From Buchnera aphidicola str. Sg (Schizaphis graminum) (GTDB taxonomy: Bacteria; Pseudomonadota; Gammaproteobacteria; Enterobacterales; Enterobacteriaceae), in contig NC_004061.1 of NCBI RefSeq assembly GCF_000007365.1, positions 558,001 through 622,000 on the forward strand: a stretch of DNA of 64,000 nt. Direction: 5' to 3'. The notes beneath the pieces were generated by a model. The model was not told the origin of the DNA. It worked only from the letters and a program-made list of their open reading frames with translations, and made no database searches. Below are positions 32,989 through 44,509 of this stretch, piece after piece. The position numbers were made by a program, and so were the translations under genes. Position 1 is the first letter of the stretch; each line of letters begins with the position of its first letter.

Positions 32989-34423
32989 TATTTTTATAAA
33001 ACACTTTTTTATATTTTTTAAAAACATACTTTAATAAATCAGATAATAAATTATTTTTTTTTACATCATAAGAATAAATTTTTAAAAGACTTTCAATTTT
33101 ATCTATATATCCTGTTAAAAAAAAAGAATTTAAAGTTTTTAAACAATAATTAATCCATTCCTTTTTTTCATCATTTTTTAGTATATTAAAAAAATTACGT
33201 GCTTTATAACGAAAAAATAACTCTTTTAAACGAGGATCTTTAAAATCTAACTTCATCTTTTTTAAATCACTCGATTTAGTTAGACTTATTTTTTTTATTA
33301 AATTTTTATCATGAAAATTAAAAAAAGAATCATATATTTGTAGATCTACATTTAAAGAATTTTTATTTTCATTTTTTTTTAATAAAACATTTTTAACTAA
33401 ATCTATTAAAAAATAATTTTTTTTCACTAGATTTATTTTCTTATAGTAAAAATACTTTTTAAAGTTTAATCGATTAGTATCTTCTTTTCTAATCACTTTT
33501 ATTGGTGCCAAAATAGGACAGCGATTCAAATATACTAATACTATTCCTAGATCAAATAAATCTTTAATTGAAATATTACTAATAGATACTGTCTTGCAAA
33601 AAACAATTAGTTTGTCAATATCTTTAAATAAATCAATTGAAATTAATATGTTTTTATTATGTAGGTCCCATGACAAAGGTAATATACAACTCATATTCTG
33701 ACGTAAAGCTCCAAAATAACTAGAAACATATATAATTGGGGTAAATTTTTCTATATCAATTAACCTACATAATTCATTTTTTTTTCTGTATTTGAAAAAA
33801 AAATCAAATAATTTTGGTTGTTTTCTTTTTATTAGTTTGGCTAATTCAATAGTAGCATATACATCTGATGTAGCATCATGAGCATTATAATGTGATATAT
33901 TATTTTTTTGAGTTAAATCTGAAAGTTTAAAAACAGGTAGTCCAAATTCATTTTTAGGCCATTGTATACCACTTGGTCTTAAAGCATAACATGCTCTTAC
34001 AACGTTTAATAAATCCCAACGAGAATTATTATTTTTCCAACTCCATTCATAAGGATCTAAAAAATTGCGATAAAATATATTTCTTGTAATTTCATCATCA
34101 AAATTAATATTATTATAACCTATAATACAAGTATTTGGTTTTAACAGAACATCATGTATTTTTTTAGAAAATTTGTATTCATTAAAACCATGTTTTTCTG
34201 TATATTCAGGAGTAATTCCTGTAATTAAAATTGAAGAAGGATCAGGTAAGTAATCATCTGATGGAAAACAATAAAAACACTTTGGTTCTTCCATAATATT
34301 AAAATTTTTATCTGTTCTAATTGAAGAAAATTGAGCTGGTTTATCTAGAGATGTATGTATTCCAAAAGTTTCATAATCATAAAATAAAAAGTTTACTTCA
34401 TTTTTTTTTAAAATATTTTTCAT
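32975..34423 (-). CDS. sbcB: exodeoxyribonuclease I
   Basis: ExoI is a processive 3'-5' single-strand exonuclease used in recombination and mismatch repair. The frame is open to 34609, but homology begins with FLFYDYETFG, so the ATG at 34423 (E. coli-like spacing) is chosen, about 482 residues (E. coli 475); an ATG at 34435 is an alternative. DEDDh residues are in FYDYETFG, NINFDDEITRNIFYRNF and SHYNAHDATSDVYATI. It is divergent from tmaR, and its 3' end overlaps murI. Confidence 0.94.
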   Translation of the reverse strand: MKNILKKNEVNFLFYDYETFGIHTSLDKPAQFSSIRTDKNFNIMEEPKCFYCFPSDDYLPDPSSILITGITPEYTEKHGFNEYKFSKKIHDVLLKPNTCIIGYNNINFDDEITRNIFYRNFLDPYEWSWKNNNSRWDLLNVVRACYALRPSGIQWPKNEFGLPVFKLSDLTQKNNISHYNAHDATSDVYATIELAKLIKRKQPKLFDFFFKYRKKNELCRLIDIEKFTPIIYVSSYFGALRQNMSCILPLSWDLHNKNILISIDLFKDIDKLIVFCKTVSISNISIKDLFDLGIVLVYLNRCPILAPIKVIRKEDTNRLNFKKYFYYKKINLVKKNYFLIDLVKNVLLKKNENKNSLNVDLQIYDSFFNFHDKNLIKKISLTKSSDLKKMKLDFKDPRLKELFFRYKARNFFNILKNDEKKEWINYCLKTLNSFFLTGYIDKIESLLKIYSYDVKKNNLLSDLLKYVFKKYKKVFYKNINLS

Positions 34424-34520
34424 ATTGTTTTTCATTTTTAGTTTTAATGAATAAAAACTGTTAAACTCTAAAATATTATTAAAAATATTCACTATAACTG
34501 AAAAAGGTTTTTTAAATATA

Positions 34521-34826
34521 ATGAATACAAAAAAAACATTTAAAAGCGCATTAGAGTTTGTACATAAATTCAGAAGAAAAAATAAAATAAAGAGAGAGAT
34601 ATCCGACATTGAAAAAAAAATTAGAGATAATCAAAAAAGAATATTATTACTTGATAATCTTAATCAATATATTACACCAGACATGAACTATGAAGAAATT
34701 AAAAAAATAATTTTTATGATGAAAAATGATTATGAAGATAGAATAGATGATTATATTGTAAAAAATGCTGAGCTTTCAAAGGAAAAAAGAAGTTTATCAA
34801 AAGAGTTAAAATTAATTGTTGATTGA
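34521..34826 (+). CDS. tmaR: PTS system regulator TmaR (YeeX family)
   Basis: A 101-residue coiled-coil protein of the DUF496 family. In E. coli TmaR places PTS enzyme I at the cell pole and so controls sugar uptake. The very conserved block [18 protein letters not shown], the [12 protein letters not shown] segment and [10 protein letters not shown] leave no doubt about the family. In E. coli it also lies close to sbcB. In this window the mannitol PTS protein MtlA is encoded at 48458-50407, so a PTS that TmaR could act on exists. Confidence 0.93.
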   Translation: MNTKKTFKSALEFVHKFRRKNKIKREISDIEKKIRDNQKRILLLDNLNQYITPDMNYEEIKKIIFMMKNDYEDRIDDYIVKNAELSKEKRSLSKELKLIVD

Positions 34827-34840
34827 AAAAAAAGTTTTTT

Positions 34841-34913
34841 CTCCCCTGACTGGGCTCGAACCAGTGACATACGGATTAACAGTCCGCCGTTCTACCAACT
34901 GAACTACAGAGGA
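34841..34913 (-). tRNA. tRNA-Asn (anticodon GTT)
   Basis: 73 bases on the minus strand. The acceptor TCCTCTG pairs with CAGGGGA (one G-U), the anticodon GTT is in the loop CT-GTT-AA (34878-34880), the T arm contains GGTTCGAGCC, and the discriminator is G. CCA is not encoded. It is nearly identical to E. coli tRNA-Asn. It converges with tmaR, whose stop is 15 bases away. Confidence 0.97.
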
Positions 34914-35046
34914 ATATAAATATATATATCAAAAAATTACACATATGTCAAATAGATATAAAACAAAAAAAAATTAAATTTAAAAAAATAAAAAGAAGTG
35001 TAGATTATTAGAAGAAATTGATTTATAGTATAATATAAAATTTTAT

Positions 35047-35119
35047 GGCCCTTTAGCTCAGTGGTCAGAGCAGGCGACTCATAATCGCTTGGTCGCTGGT
35101 TCAAATCCAGCAAGGGCCA
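35047..35119 (+). tRNA. tRNA-Ile2 (anticodon CAT, lysidine type)
   Basis: 73 bases with acceptor GGCCCTT/AAGGGCC, anticodon CAT at 35080-35082 and T arm GGTTCAAATCC. The body matches E. coli ileX, not the elongator or initiator methionine tRNAs, so C34 is expected to be changed to lysidine by TilS so that the tRNA reads AUA. AUA is abundant in these AT-rich genes. CCA is not encoded. Confidence 0.93.
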
Positions 35120-35178
35120 TTAAAATAAAATTTTTAATATTAATTAAAACTTTTCACTAAAAATAAGGATCAAACTTT

Positions 35179-35834
35179 ATGAAGTGGAAAAAAGAATTCA
35201 TTAAATTTCTTTTAAAAAAAAAGTCTTCAATTTTGGAAATTTTATACTAAAATCTGGAAAAACAAGTCCCTATTTCTTCAACTCAGGTCTATTATCTAAG
35301 GGAGAAGATATTGCTAAGATTGGTTGTTTTTACGCACAAGCTATAATTAATTTAAATATTAAATTTGATATCTTATTTGGTACTGCTTATAAAGGTATCC
35401 CAATTGTAGTCGCCACCTCTATAGCATTAAAAAATCAATATAATTTAGACGTTCCATATTCTTTTAACAGAAAAGAAGAAAAAAAATATGGAGAAAAAGG
35501 ATCCTTTGTAGGAGCAAATATAAAAAATAAAAAAATTATTATTTTAGACGACGTGATTACGTCAGGAATTTCAATCAATCATGCAGCTAAAATAATAAAA
35601 CAAGAAAAAGCTGAAATATCTTCAATTTTTGTTTTATTAGATAGAAAAGAAAAACAAGAAAATTACTTAGATATAATAATTAACTCACAAGATAAAAAAA
35701 AATGTAAAATCAATTCAATTATTACAATTGATGACTTTATATCTTATCTTTTAGAAGAAAAAAAATTAAAAAAATATGCATATAAATTAATCGAATATCG
35801 TAAAAAATTAGCAATAATAAGAAGTAATAGGTAA
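35179..35834 (+). pseudogene. pyrE: orotate phosphoribosyltransferase, frameshifted at an A9 run
   Basis: PyrE makes OMP from orotate and PRPP in pyrimidine synthesis. An ATG at 35179 opens MKWKKEFIKFLLKK like the E. coli N-terminus, but the frame stops after the A9 run at 35214-35222. The correct frame then runs unbroken from VFNFGNFILKSGKTSPYFFNS through FGTAYKGIPI and the PRPP motif IILDDVITSGIS to 35834. One added A gives 218 residues (E. coli 213). No ATG, GTG or TTG exists in the second frame between its last stop (35202) and the run. Slippage rescue is plausible for this key enzyme. Confidence 0.9.
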
Positions 35835-35853
35835 AATATTACATTTTTATTTA

Positions 35854-36333
35854 TTATTGAACACCTGAATGACCAAATCCTTTTCCAAAACGTACGGTTT
35901 CTTCAAAATCATCAACAATAGAAAATGTAGGTCTGATAATTGGAACAAATATCATCTGAGCAATTCTATCATAGGGATTAATAAAAAAAATATTTTTACT
36001 ACGATTCCAAAGCGATATCATTAATTCACCTTGATAATCTGAATCAATTAAACCAATCAAATTACCTAAGATAATCCCATTTTTATGACCTAATCCAGAA
36101 CGAGGTAAAACTAAAGCTGTAATATAAGGATTATCAATATGTATTGCTATTCCAGTTGGAACTAAAATAACTTCTTTAGAAGGTAAAGATATTTTTTTCT
36201 TTATACTTGCTCTAAGATCTAAACCGGAAGATCCAGGAGTTGCATATTGGGGTAAAAAAAAACTACTATTTTTTTTTATATTAGAATCTAGAATTCTGAT
36301 TTTAATATTATTATTAATCAAATGTTTTTGCAT
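35854..36333 (-). CDS. dut: dUTP diphosphatase
   Basis: Dut hydrolyses dUTP to dUMP, keeping uracil out of DNA. The 159 residues compare with 151 in E. coli. The five trimeric dUTPase motifs are present: PGSSGLDLRA, LPRSGLGHKNGI, GNLIGLIDSDYQGEL with the catalytic aspartate, YDRIAQMIF, and the C-terminal FGKGFGHSG. It converges with pyrE with only 19 bases between, as in E. coli, where slmA also intervenes; slmA is lost. Confidence 0.97.
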   Translation of the reverse strand: MQKHLINNNIKIRILDSNIKKNSSFFLPQYATPGSSGLDLRASIKKKISLPSKEVILVPTGIAIHIDNPYITALVLPRSGLGHKNGIILGNLIGLIDSDYQGELMISLWNRSKNIFFINPYDRIAQMIFVPIIRPTFSIVDDFEETVRFGKGFGHSGVQ

Positions 36334-36362
36334 AAATATTTTATTAATGAATTATAAATTTT

Positions 36363-37121
36363 CTAATTAGAGGCTAAAAAACCTGGATTTATTAAAGATG
36401 AAATATTATGATAAGAAGATAAAGAATAATTTAATTCTCCTCCATTCCATGTTTGTACCTTGCCACCTACTGCAATAACAATAGCATGACCTGCTTGCAG
36501 TATCCCAGATGCATGTACTTCCAAATCGTGGATAAATTTGTGCTTTTCCTTCTGCAACATAACAAAATTTTAATGAAGAACCTAATTTTTTTATTTTATA
36601 ATTGCTATTATTTGTGTAATTTAAAAAATTATCTAATTCTTTTTCAGGATGTGAACGACTTGTGACTAATAATGGTGTTTTTGATGATGCAACAAATATT
36701 TTTTTATATCCTTCTTTTTTGTTTTCTTTCCAAGCCTCTTTATTAAAAGAATAATACAAAACATTGAAAAAAGGAGCATATATCAAACTTAAAACAGGTA
36801 TACCTTTTTTAATTAAACTAACATTTACTGTAAATTCACCATTTTTTTTAAAAATTCTTTAGTTCCATCTAATGGGTCAATTAACCAATAAGTATGCCAA
36901 TTCTTATAATCTTTAAAATTATGTAATCCTTCTTCAGATAAAATTGGAATTTTTGAACAAATTGAAAACAATCCTTTTTTAAGAATATGGTTTGCTTCAT
37001 AATCAACATTAGTTATAGGAGTATTATCTGATTTATATTAAATGTTTACTGATTTTTTAGAAAAAAAATTCATTATAGCAGAACCTGCAATTTGTGCTAG
37101 TTCACAAATTTTTTTTAACAT
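36363..37121 (-). pseudogene. cysQ: 3'(2'),5'-bisphosphate nucleotidase, multiply broken
   Basis: Relic of CysQ, which hydrolyses PAP formed in sulfate assimilation. Reading from 37121 (MLKKICELAQIAGSAIM), three lesions are seen: an in-frame TAA at 37038-37040, a lost base in an A8 run at 36842-36849 just after LIDPLDGTKEFLKK, and an extra base near 36495-36496 after WDTA. The other conserved blocks (SEEG, DPLDGTKEF, GSSLKFCYVAEGKAQIYPRFG, NPGF) are still easy to read. With two lesions outside homopolymers the gene is considered dead but young. Confidence 0.9.
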
Positions 37122-37162
37122 TTAACACCATTTATGTATATTAAATTTATTTTAAAAAATAT

Positions 37163-37615
37163 TTATTTTTTTGAAATAATATTAACTATAAAATATTCAC
37201 ATACTTCATTATGTGGTTGAAATATGACTTTGTGTTCTCCTACTTGACGTAATACTCCGTTTGGTAATTTAATTTCTTTTTTATTAACTTTGATACCCAA
37301 TAAATTCATTTCTTTTATAATATTCCTAATTCCTATCGAACCAAATATTTTACCCTCTTTACCAACTTTAGATGGAATAGTTATAGATTTTATTGTCTTT
37401 ATTTTTTCGGCTCGAGATTGAGCAATAAGTAATTTACTAATGTTTTCTTTTTCTAACTCAACACGCTGAGCTTCAAAAGATTCAATATTTTTTTTACTAG
37501 CTAAAATTGCCTTACCTTTTGGAATTAAAAAATTTCTTGCATAGCCAGATTTAACATGAACAATTGCACCAGAATCACCTAGTTTTTTTATTTTTGATAA
37601 AAGAATTACTTCCAT
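37163..37615 (-). CDS. rplI: 50S ribosomal protein L9
   Basis: L9 is a two-domain protein on the 50S surface that helps restrain frameshifting by stacked ribosomes. The 150 residues compare with 149 in E. coli. The N-terminal RNA-binding domain has the GYARNFLIPKGKA motif (24-36), followed by the long connecting helix (about 40-75) and the C-terminal domain. It is last in rpsF-rpsR-rplI. Its function in frame maintenance is of interest in a genome full of homopolymer slippage sites. Confidence 0.96.
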   Translation of the reverse strand: MEVILLSKIKKLGDSGAIVHVKSGYARNFLIPKGKAILASKKNIESFEAQRVELEKENISKLLIAQSRAEKIKTIKSITIPSKVGKEGKIFGSIGIRNIIKEMNLLGIKVNKKEIKLPNGVLRQVGEHKVIFQPHNEVCEYFIVNIISKK

Positions 37616-37671
37616 TGTTGATTGTTCTCTCTTTTTTTTCTACTTTGTTTAATAATTAAATAAAATTTATC

Positions 37672-37899
37672 TTAATGGTGTTGATCAGTATATGGAAGTA
37701 AAGCAAGATAGCGTGCTTTTTTAATAGCCCTAGATAATTGACGCTGAAATTTAGCTCTGGTGCCAGTGATACGACTAGGAACAATTTTACCATTTTCTGT
37801 AATATAATTTTTTAACATTGCAATATCTTTATAATCTATTTCTTGAATGCCTTCTGCAGTAAAACGACAGAATTTTCGACGACGAAAGTAACGTGCCAT
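37672..37899 (-). CDS. rpsR: 30S ribosomal protein S18
   Basis: S18 pairs with S6 on the 30S platform. The 75 residues equal E. coli: [17 protein letters not shown], then [20 protein letters not shown] and the basic C-terminus [19 protein letters not shown]. It lies between rpsF and rplI. In E. coli priB sits between rpsF and rpsR; here only 63 non-coding bases remain, so priB is lost. Confidence 0.97.
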   Translation of the reverse strand: MARYFRRRKFCRFTAEGIQEIDYKDIAMLKNYITENGKIVPSRITGTRAKFQRQLSRAIKKARYLALLPYTDQHH

Positions 37900-37962
37900 T
37901 ATTTAAGTATCCTTTAAAATAAATATTTTATTTTTTAATAAAGTTTATGTCTTTACAACTAC

Positions 37963-38304
37963 TTATTTTTTATCTTTTTTTTCTTCTTTTAACTTTATTA
38001 CTGGAGAAGGTTCATTGATTGCTTTTTTTACAGATATAATGATATTTCTAATAACTGCATTATTAAAACGAAAATCTGTCTCTAAAAGACTGATAGTTTT
38101 AGGAAAAGTTTCTATATTCAAAAGAATATAATGTGCTTTATGTAATTTATTAATAGGATAAGCTAGCTGTCGTCTACCCCAATCTTCTAAACGATGTATA
38201 ATACCAGAATTATGATGAATGATTTTTTTATATTTTTCGATTATTACAGAAACTTTTTCACTATAGTCTGGATGAATCATAAAAATTATTTCATAATGAC
38301 GCAT
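37963..38304 (-). CDS. rpsF: 30S ribosomal protein S6
   Basis: S6 forms a heterodimer with S18. The 113 residues keep the ferredoxin-like fold ([42 protein letters not shown]) but end soon after the core with a lysine/glutamate tail, without the long acidic end of the E. coli protein (131-135 residues). An AAGGAG binding site 9 bases before the start lies in a potential hairpin (see the leader). First gene of the unit. Confidence 0.96.
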   Translation of the reverse strand: MRHYEIIFMIHPDYSEKVSVIIEKYKKIIHHNSGIIHRLEDWGRRQLAYPINKLHKAHYILLNIETFPKTISLLETDFRFNNAVIRNIIISVKKAINEPSPVIKLKEEKKDKK

Positions 38305-38372
38305 GTAAAATGCTCCTTGTGGATTTTTTTAGCTTTCTTATTGTTTATAGCTATTTTCCAAGAAAGCAAGGA
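38305..38372 (-). promoter_or_regulatory. rpsF leader structure hiding the ribosome binding site
   Basis: On the minus strand the leader can form an inner stem of eight pairs (GCTTTCTT/AAGAAAGC, plus coordinates 38332-38339 with 38360-38367) and an outer stem TCCTTG/CAAGGA (38314-38319 with 38367-38372), whose 3' side includes the AAGGAG ribosome binding site. S6-S18 autoregulation through a leader structure is known in many bacteria. The resemblance here is in position and topology; the specific S6:S18 recognition bases are not certain. Confidence 0.45.
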
Positions 38373-38476
38373 ACGTTTGTAAAAAGATTATAGCTAATTA
38401 TATATATGGTATTTTAATTTAAAAAAAAAATCAATAAAATTTCATTTTTAAAAAAATATTCTTTCTAAATTAAAAA

Positions 38477-40657
38477 TCAACGAGACATATATAGGGATAA
38501 TTCTATCTTACGCTCATTTAAATTAACAGAAATAACCTTTACTTTTAAGGTATCACCAAGACAATAAGTATTTTTACTTGACTTACCAATAAGTTTTAAT
38601 CCAATAGAATCAAAATAATAGTAATCATCAATTAAAGTTGCTATATGCACTAATCCATCAATGAAAAATTGATTTAAACGCACAAAAAAACCAAACGAAG
38701 TAACATTAGAAATAACTCCTGTTAATACGTCTCCTATTTTTTTTTGCATAAAATCGCATTTTAACCAATCTAATACATCTCTAGTAGCTTCATCTGCACG
38801 TCTTTCTGTCATTGAACAATGAAGACCTATTTTTGTTACTTCATTAAGATTATATAAATGATATTTAGATAGATTTTTTTCTTTTAATAGTAAGTTTTTA
38901 ATAACTCTGTGAACTAAAAGATCAGGATAGCGCCTAATAGGAGAAGTAAAGTGAACATAGCTTGATAAAGATAAACCAAAGTGGCCACGATTATCTGGAG
39001 AGTATACAGCTTGTTTCATAGAACGCAATAATATAGTTTGAATCATTTCATAATCAGGGCGAGTAGAAATTTTTTTTAATAATTCTGAATAATCCGTAGA
39101 TTCTGGTATTTCTCCTCCTAACAAAGACAATCCTAATTTTTTTAAAACTGATCGAAAATTAATAATACTATCTTTATCAGGACGATCATGATTGCGAAAC
39201 AAAACTGGAGACTTATGCTTTTTAACAAATTCAGCTGAAGCTATATTCGCTAATATCATACATGATTCAATAAATTTATGCGCATCATTTCGAATGTTTT
39301 GGGAAATATTTTTAATTCGATAATTAGAATCTAATATAAATTTAGCTTCTATATTTTCAAAATAAATACCTCTTTTAGAAACATTGTATTTCTTTAAAAT
39401 TTTTTGTAAAGACGATAAATTTTGAATGTATTTTAATAATTTTTTATATTTAAAACAAAGTTCAATATCGCCATTCCAAATTTTAAATATTTCATTATAT
39501 GTAAAACGTCCATGAGAACATATGACTGCTTCATAATGTTTATATGTGATTAATTCTCCTTTATTTGATAAATTCATTTCGCATATTAAAGATAAACGTT
39601 CTGCATTTGGATTTAAAGAGCACACATCTATAGATATTTTTTCTGGTAACATAGGTATAACTAAAGAGGGAAAATAAATAGATGTACCTCTTTTTGAAGC
39701 AGCTTTGTCTAAAGCAGTATCAGGCTGGATATAGTAACTTACATCAGAAATTGCTACCCATAGTTTCCATCCTTTTTCTCCATTAGTTTTTTTTTTACAA
39801 AAAATAGCATCGTCAAAATCACGAGCATCTTCTTCATCAATTGTAAAAAATGGGAGATGTCTTAAATCTATACGATTTTTAAAATCTTTTTCATTGATTT
39901 TACTCTTTATTCCACATAATTGGTATTCAACTTCTTTTGACCATAAATAGGGGATACAATGAGTACGTAATGCTATTTTTATAGCTAAATTTGTTCCCAT
40001 TTCTTTTCCAAGAACTTCTACTATAGTTCCTTGTATCTTACTTTTTTTCGTGGCATTTTCTCGTAATTTTACTACCACAATTGTTCCTATAGAAATATTT
40101 TCATTAGAAATAAGTGAATCTAAAATAAATATTTTAAAATTAAATCGAGTATCGTTTGGGATAACAAATTTTTTTTTATTATCGACGCAATATCGACCTA
40201 CAATCAAAACATCATTTGGTCGCAATATTTTTAATACTTTTGCCGAATTTCTTCCTTTTCTATCAGATTTGACAATATGTGCTAAAATAACATCACCATG
40301 AATACATAATTTCATTTGTTCTATTGAAAGCCAGAGATCATCTTTAAATGTTTCTGTTCTAAGAAAACCATAGCCATCTCTGTGACCTATAACTTTACCT
40401 GTAACTATTTTTAAATTTTCTGGAGTAATATAACAACGATTTCGAGTGTATATAATTTGACCATCTCGTTCCATTGCTCTTAATCTCCGACGTAGTGCTT
40501 TTTTTTGTTCTTGACTATTGATACTAAATTTTTTTTCTAATTTTTTTTGACTTATTAGGTCTTTATCAGTTTTTAACAAAAATAAAATTTGTTCTCGACG
40601 TGGGATAAAATTTCTATATTTCTTAGTCTCTTTTTTTTGGTAGGAATCTACTACCAT
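38477..40657 (-). CDS. rnr: ribonuclease R
   Basis: RNase R is the 3'-5' exoribonuclease that degrades structured RNA and takes part in rRNA and tmRNA-linked quality control. The 726 residues compare with 813 in E. coli. Present are the N-terminal helix-turn-helix part (ALRRRLRAMERDGQ), cold-shock domains (GTVIGHRDGYGFLR-like, about 90), the catalytic RNB region EEDARDFDDA (about 280) with RGTSIYFPS and HFTSPIRRYPDL, and the S1 domain (about 640-724). The protein stops at the end of S1, so the lysine-rich tail of some 85 residues is missing. It is upstream of rpsF and downstream of purA. Confidence 0.95.
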   Translation of the reverse strand: MVVDSYQKKETKKYRNFIPRREQILFLLKTDKDLISQKKLEKKFSINSQEQKKALRRRLRAMERDGQIIYTRNRCYITPENLKIVTGKVIGHRDGYGFLRTETFKDDLWLSIEQMKLCIHGDVILAHIVKSDRKGRNSAKVLKILRPNDVLIVGRYCVDNKKKFVIPNDTRFNFKIFILDSLISNENISIGTIVVVKLRENATKKSKIQGTIVEVLGKEMGTNLAIKIALRTHCIPYLWSKEVEYQLCGIKSKINEKDFKNRIDLRHLPFFTIDEEDARDFDDAIFCKKKTNGEKGWKLWVAISDVSYYIQPDTALDKAASKRGTSIYFPSLVIPMLPEKISIDVCSLNPNAERLSLICEMNLSNKGELITYKHYEAVICSHGRFTYNEIFKIWNGDIELCFKYKKLLKYIQNLSSLQKILKKYNVSKRGIYFENIEAKFILDSNYRIKNISQNIRNDAHKFIESCMILANIASAEFVKKHKSPVLFRNHDRPDKDSIINFRSVLKKLGLSLLGGEIPESTDYSELLKKISTRPDYEMIQTILLRSMKQAVYSPDNRGHFGLSLSSYVHFTSPIRRYPDLLVHRVIKNLLLKEKNLSKYHLYNLNEVTKIGLHCSMTERRADEATRDVLDWLKCDFMQKKIGDVLTGVISNVTSFGFFVRLNQFFIDGLVHIATLIDDYYYFDSIGLKLIGKSSKNTYCLGDTLKVKVISVNLNERKIELSLYMSR

Positions 40658-40804
40658 ATTTACTTCTCCAATTATATTATTCTATAATATATGTTTTATT
40701 AAAAATAATTTATCATCAATTAATAATCGTCAAATTTATTTAAAAATCTTATTTTTTTAGCATATTTTATAAAAAATTTAAAAATGATGATTAAAAATCA
40801 TAAT

Positions 40805-43066
<2,262 letters not shown>

Positions 43067-43070
<4 letters not shown>

Positions 43071-44302
43071 TCTCTTTCTATATTTTTAATATTAGTACGT
43101 ATAGATTCTATACGACGTTTTTTAAAAAAATCACTAGGAGGTAACGAAGAAACATCATTTATTTCTTTATTTTTTTGAAAAGAACAAGAATGGTTTTTAC
43201 TTAAATTAATTGGATTATTAAAAAGATCCTGTTTATTAAATTTATCTTGATGAAAAAAATTATTTAAAGAGAGAAATAGTTTTGAATGATTTTTTTTATC
43301 AATAAAAATTTTCTTAGTCTTACTTAATAATTTTTCCATTGATTCTATGTAAAGACGTTTTAAAGTCATTTCTTTATTCTTTCTATATTCAGGAAGAATT
43401 TTTAAAAAACGAACTACTTCTCCTTGAGCTTCTAATATTCTTCGTGAAGAATACGCTTTAGCTTCTTCTAAAATTCTCTGCGCTTTTCCATGTGCTTTTG
43501 GCTGAACCTCATTTGAATAAGCTTCAGCTTCACGTATATATTGTTCACGATTCTCACGCGCTGCAATAGCATCGTCAAAAGCTTCTTTAACTTCTTCTGG
43601 AGGTCTAGCGGTCTGAAAATTTACATCTAATATAGTTATTCCTAATTTGTAAGGTTTAATTGTTTCTTCAATTTCTTTTTGAGTATCACTTCGAATTAAA
43701 GTACGTCCTTCAGTTAATACACGATCCATATTTGAATGTCCAATAACTCCACGCAATGCACTATCAGTAGCTTGACGTAAACTATCATCTGGATAAGCAA
43801 CAGAAAAAAGATAATCAGCAGGATCAGTAATTTTATATTGTACGTTCATTTCTACACGTACTACATTTTCGTCTGAAGTTAACATGACACCTGATGTTGC
43901 CAATTCTCGTACAGTTTCAACATTGACAGCTTTTACTTCATTAATAAAAACTGGTCTCCAATTTAATCCTGGTGCAACTAAATGACTGAATTTTCCAAAA
44001 GTAGTAACTACTCCACGTTCAGCTTCTTTAATAGTATAAAAACCACTGAAACACCAAACAAAAAAAGACACAAAAGCTATTATTAAAAATGGGTTAATTT
44101 TATTTTTTGATAAATTTTGAGAATTATTTGTTTTATTAAATATATTATTAATGTTATATAAAAATTTCTTAAAGTCTAATGTAATTATTTTTTCATGATT
44201 TTTTCGATCATCTTTATTTTTTGAACCATTTTTTTCTTGACTATTTTTTTTCCCCCACGGATCAAGCTCTGGTTCACTATTATTAAATTTATTCCAGGCC
44301 AT
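43067..44302 (-). CDS. hflK: HflK, modulator of FtsH protease
   Basis: Partner of HflC. The family start MAWNKFNNSEPELDPWG is at 44302; the frame extends four codons upstream. The 411 residues (E. coli 419) have a hydrophilic N-terminus in which the E. coli glycine-rich part is replaced by Asn/Lys-rich sequence, one membrane helix (about 75-95), the SPFH domain (SGFYTIKEAERGVVTTFGKF; MLTSDENVVRVEMNVQY; EGRTLIRSDTQ), and a variable C-terminus. It is coupled to hflC by a 4-base overlap. hfq and hflX, which precede it in E. coli, are absent. Confidence 0.95.
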
Positions 44303-44509
44303 TTTATGCCTCATTTTATTAGTTTTAATACTTATTAATTTTTAAAAAAATATAAATAGAAATAATATATCCTATATTGTACAGTATGAAAACTGTATTT
44401 TTTTTATAAATTTTTGAAAAAAATTGAATAAAATTAGTTAAAAGATAAAAATATTTTTTTAAAAATACTAATAAATTTCTTTTAAATTTTTTTAAAAGAT
44501 ATAATCTTA

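Noticed and set aside
34424..34609. N-terminal extension of sbcB overlapping tmaR
   Set aside because: The extension is hydrophobic junk, antisense to tmaR; exonuclease I homology begins just after 34423.
35047..35119. CAT-anticodon tRNA as methionine tRNA
   Set aside because: Acceptor and arms match E. coli ileX, so tRNA-Ile2 with lysidine is the better call.
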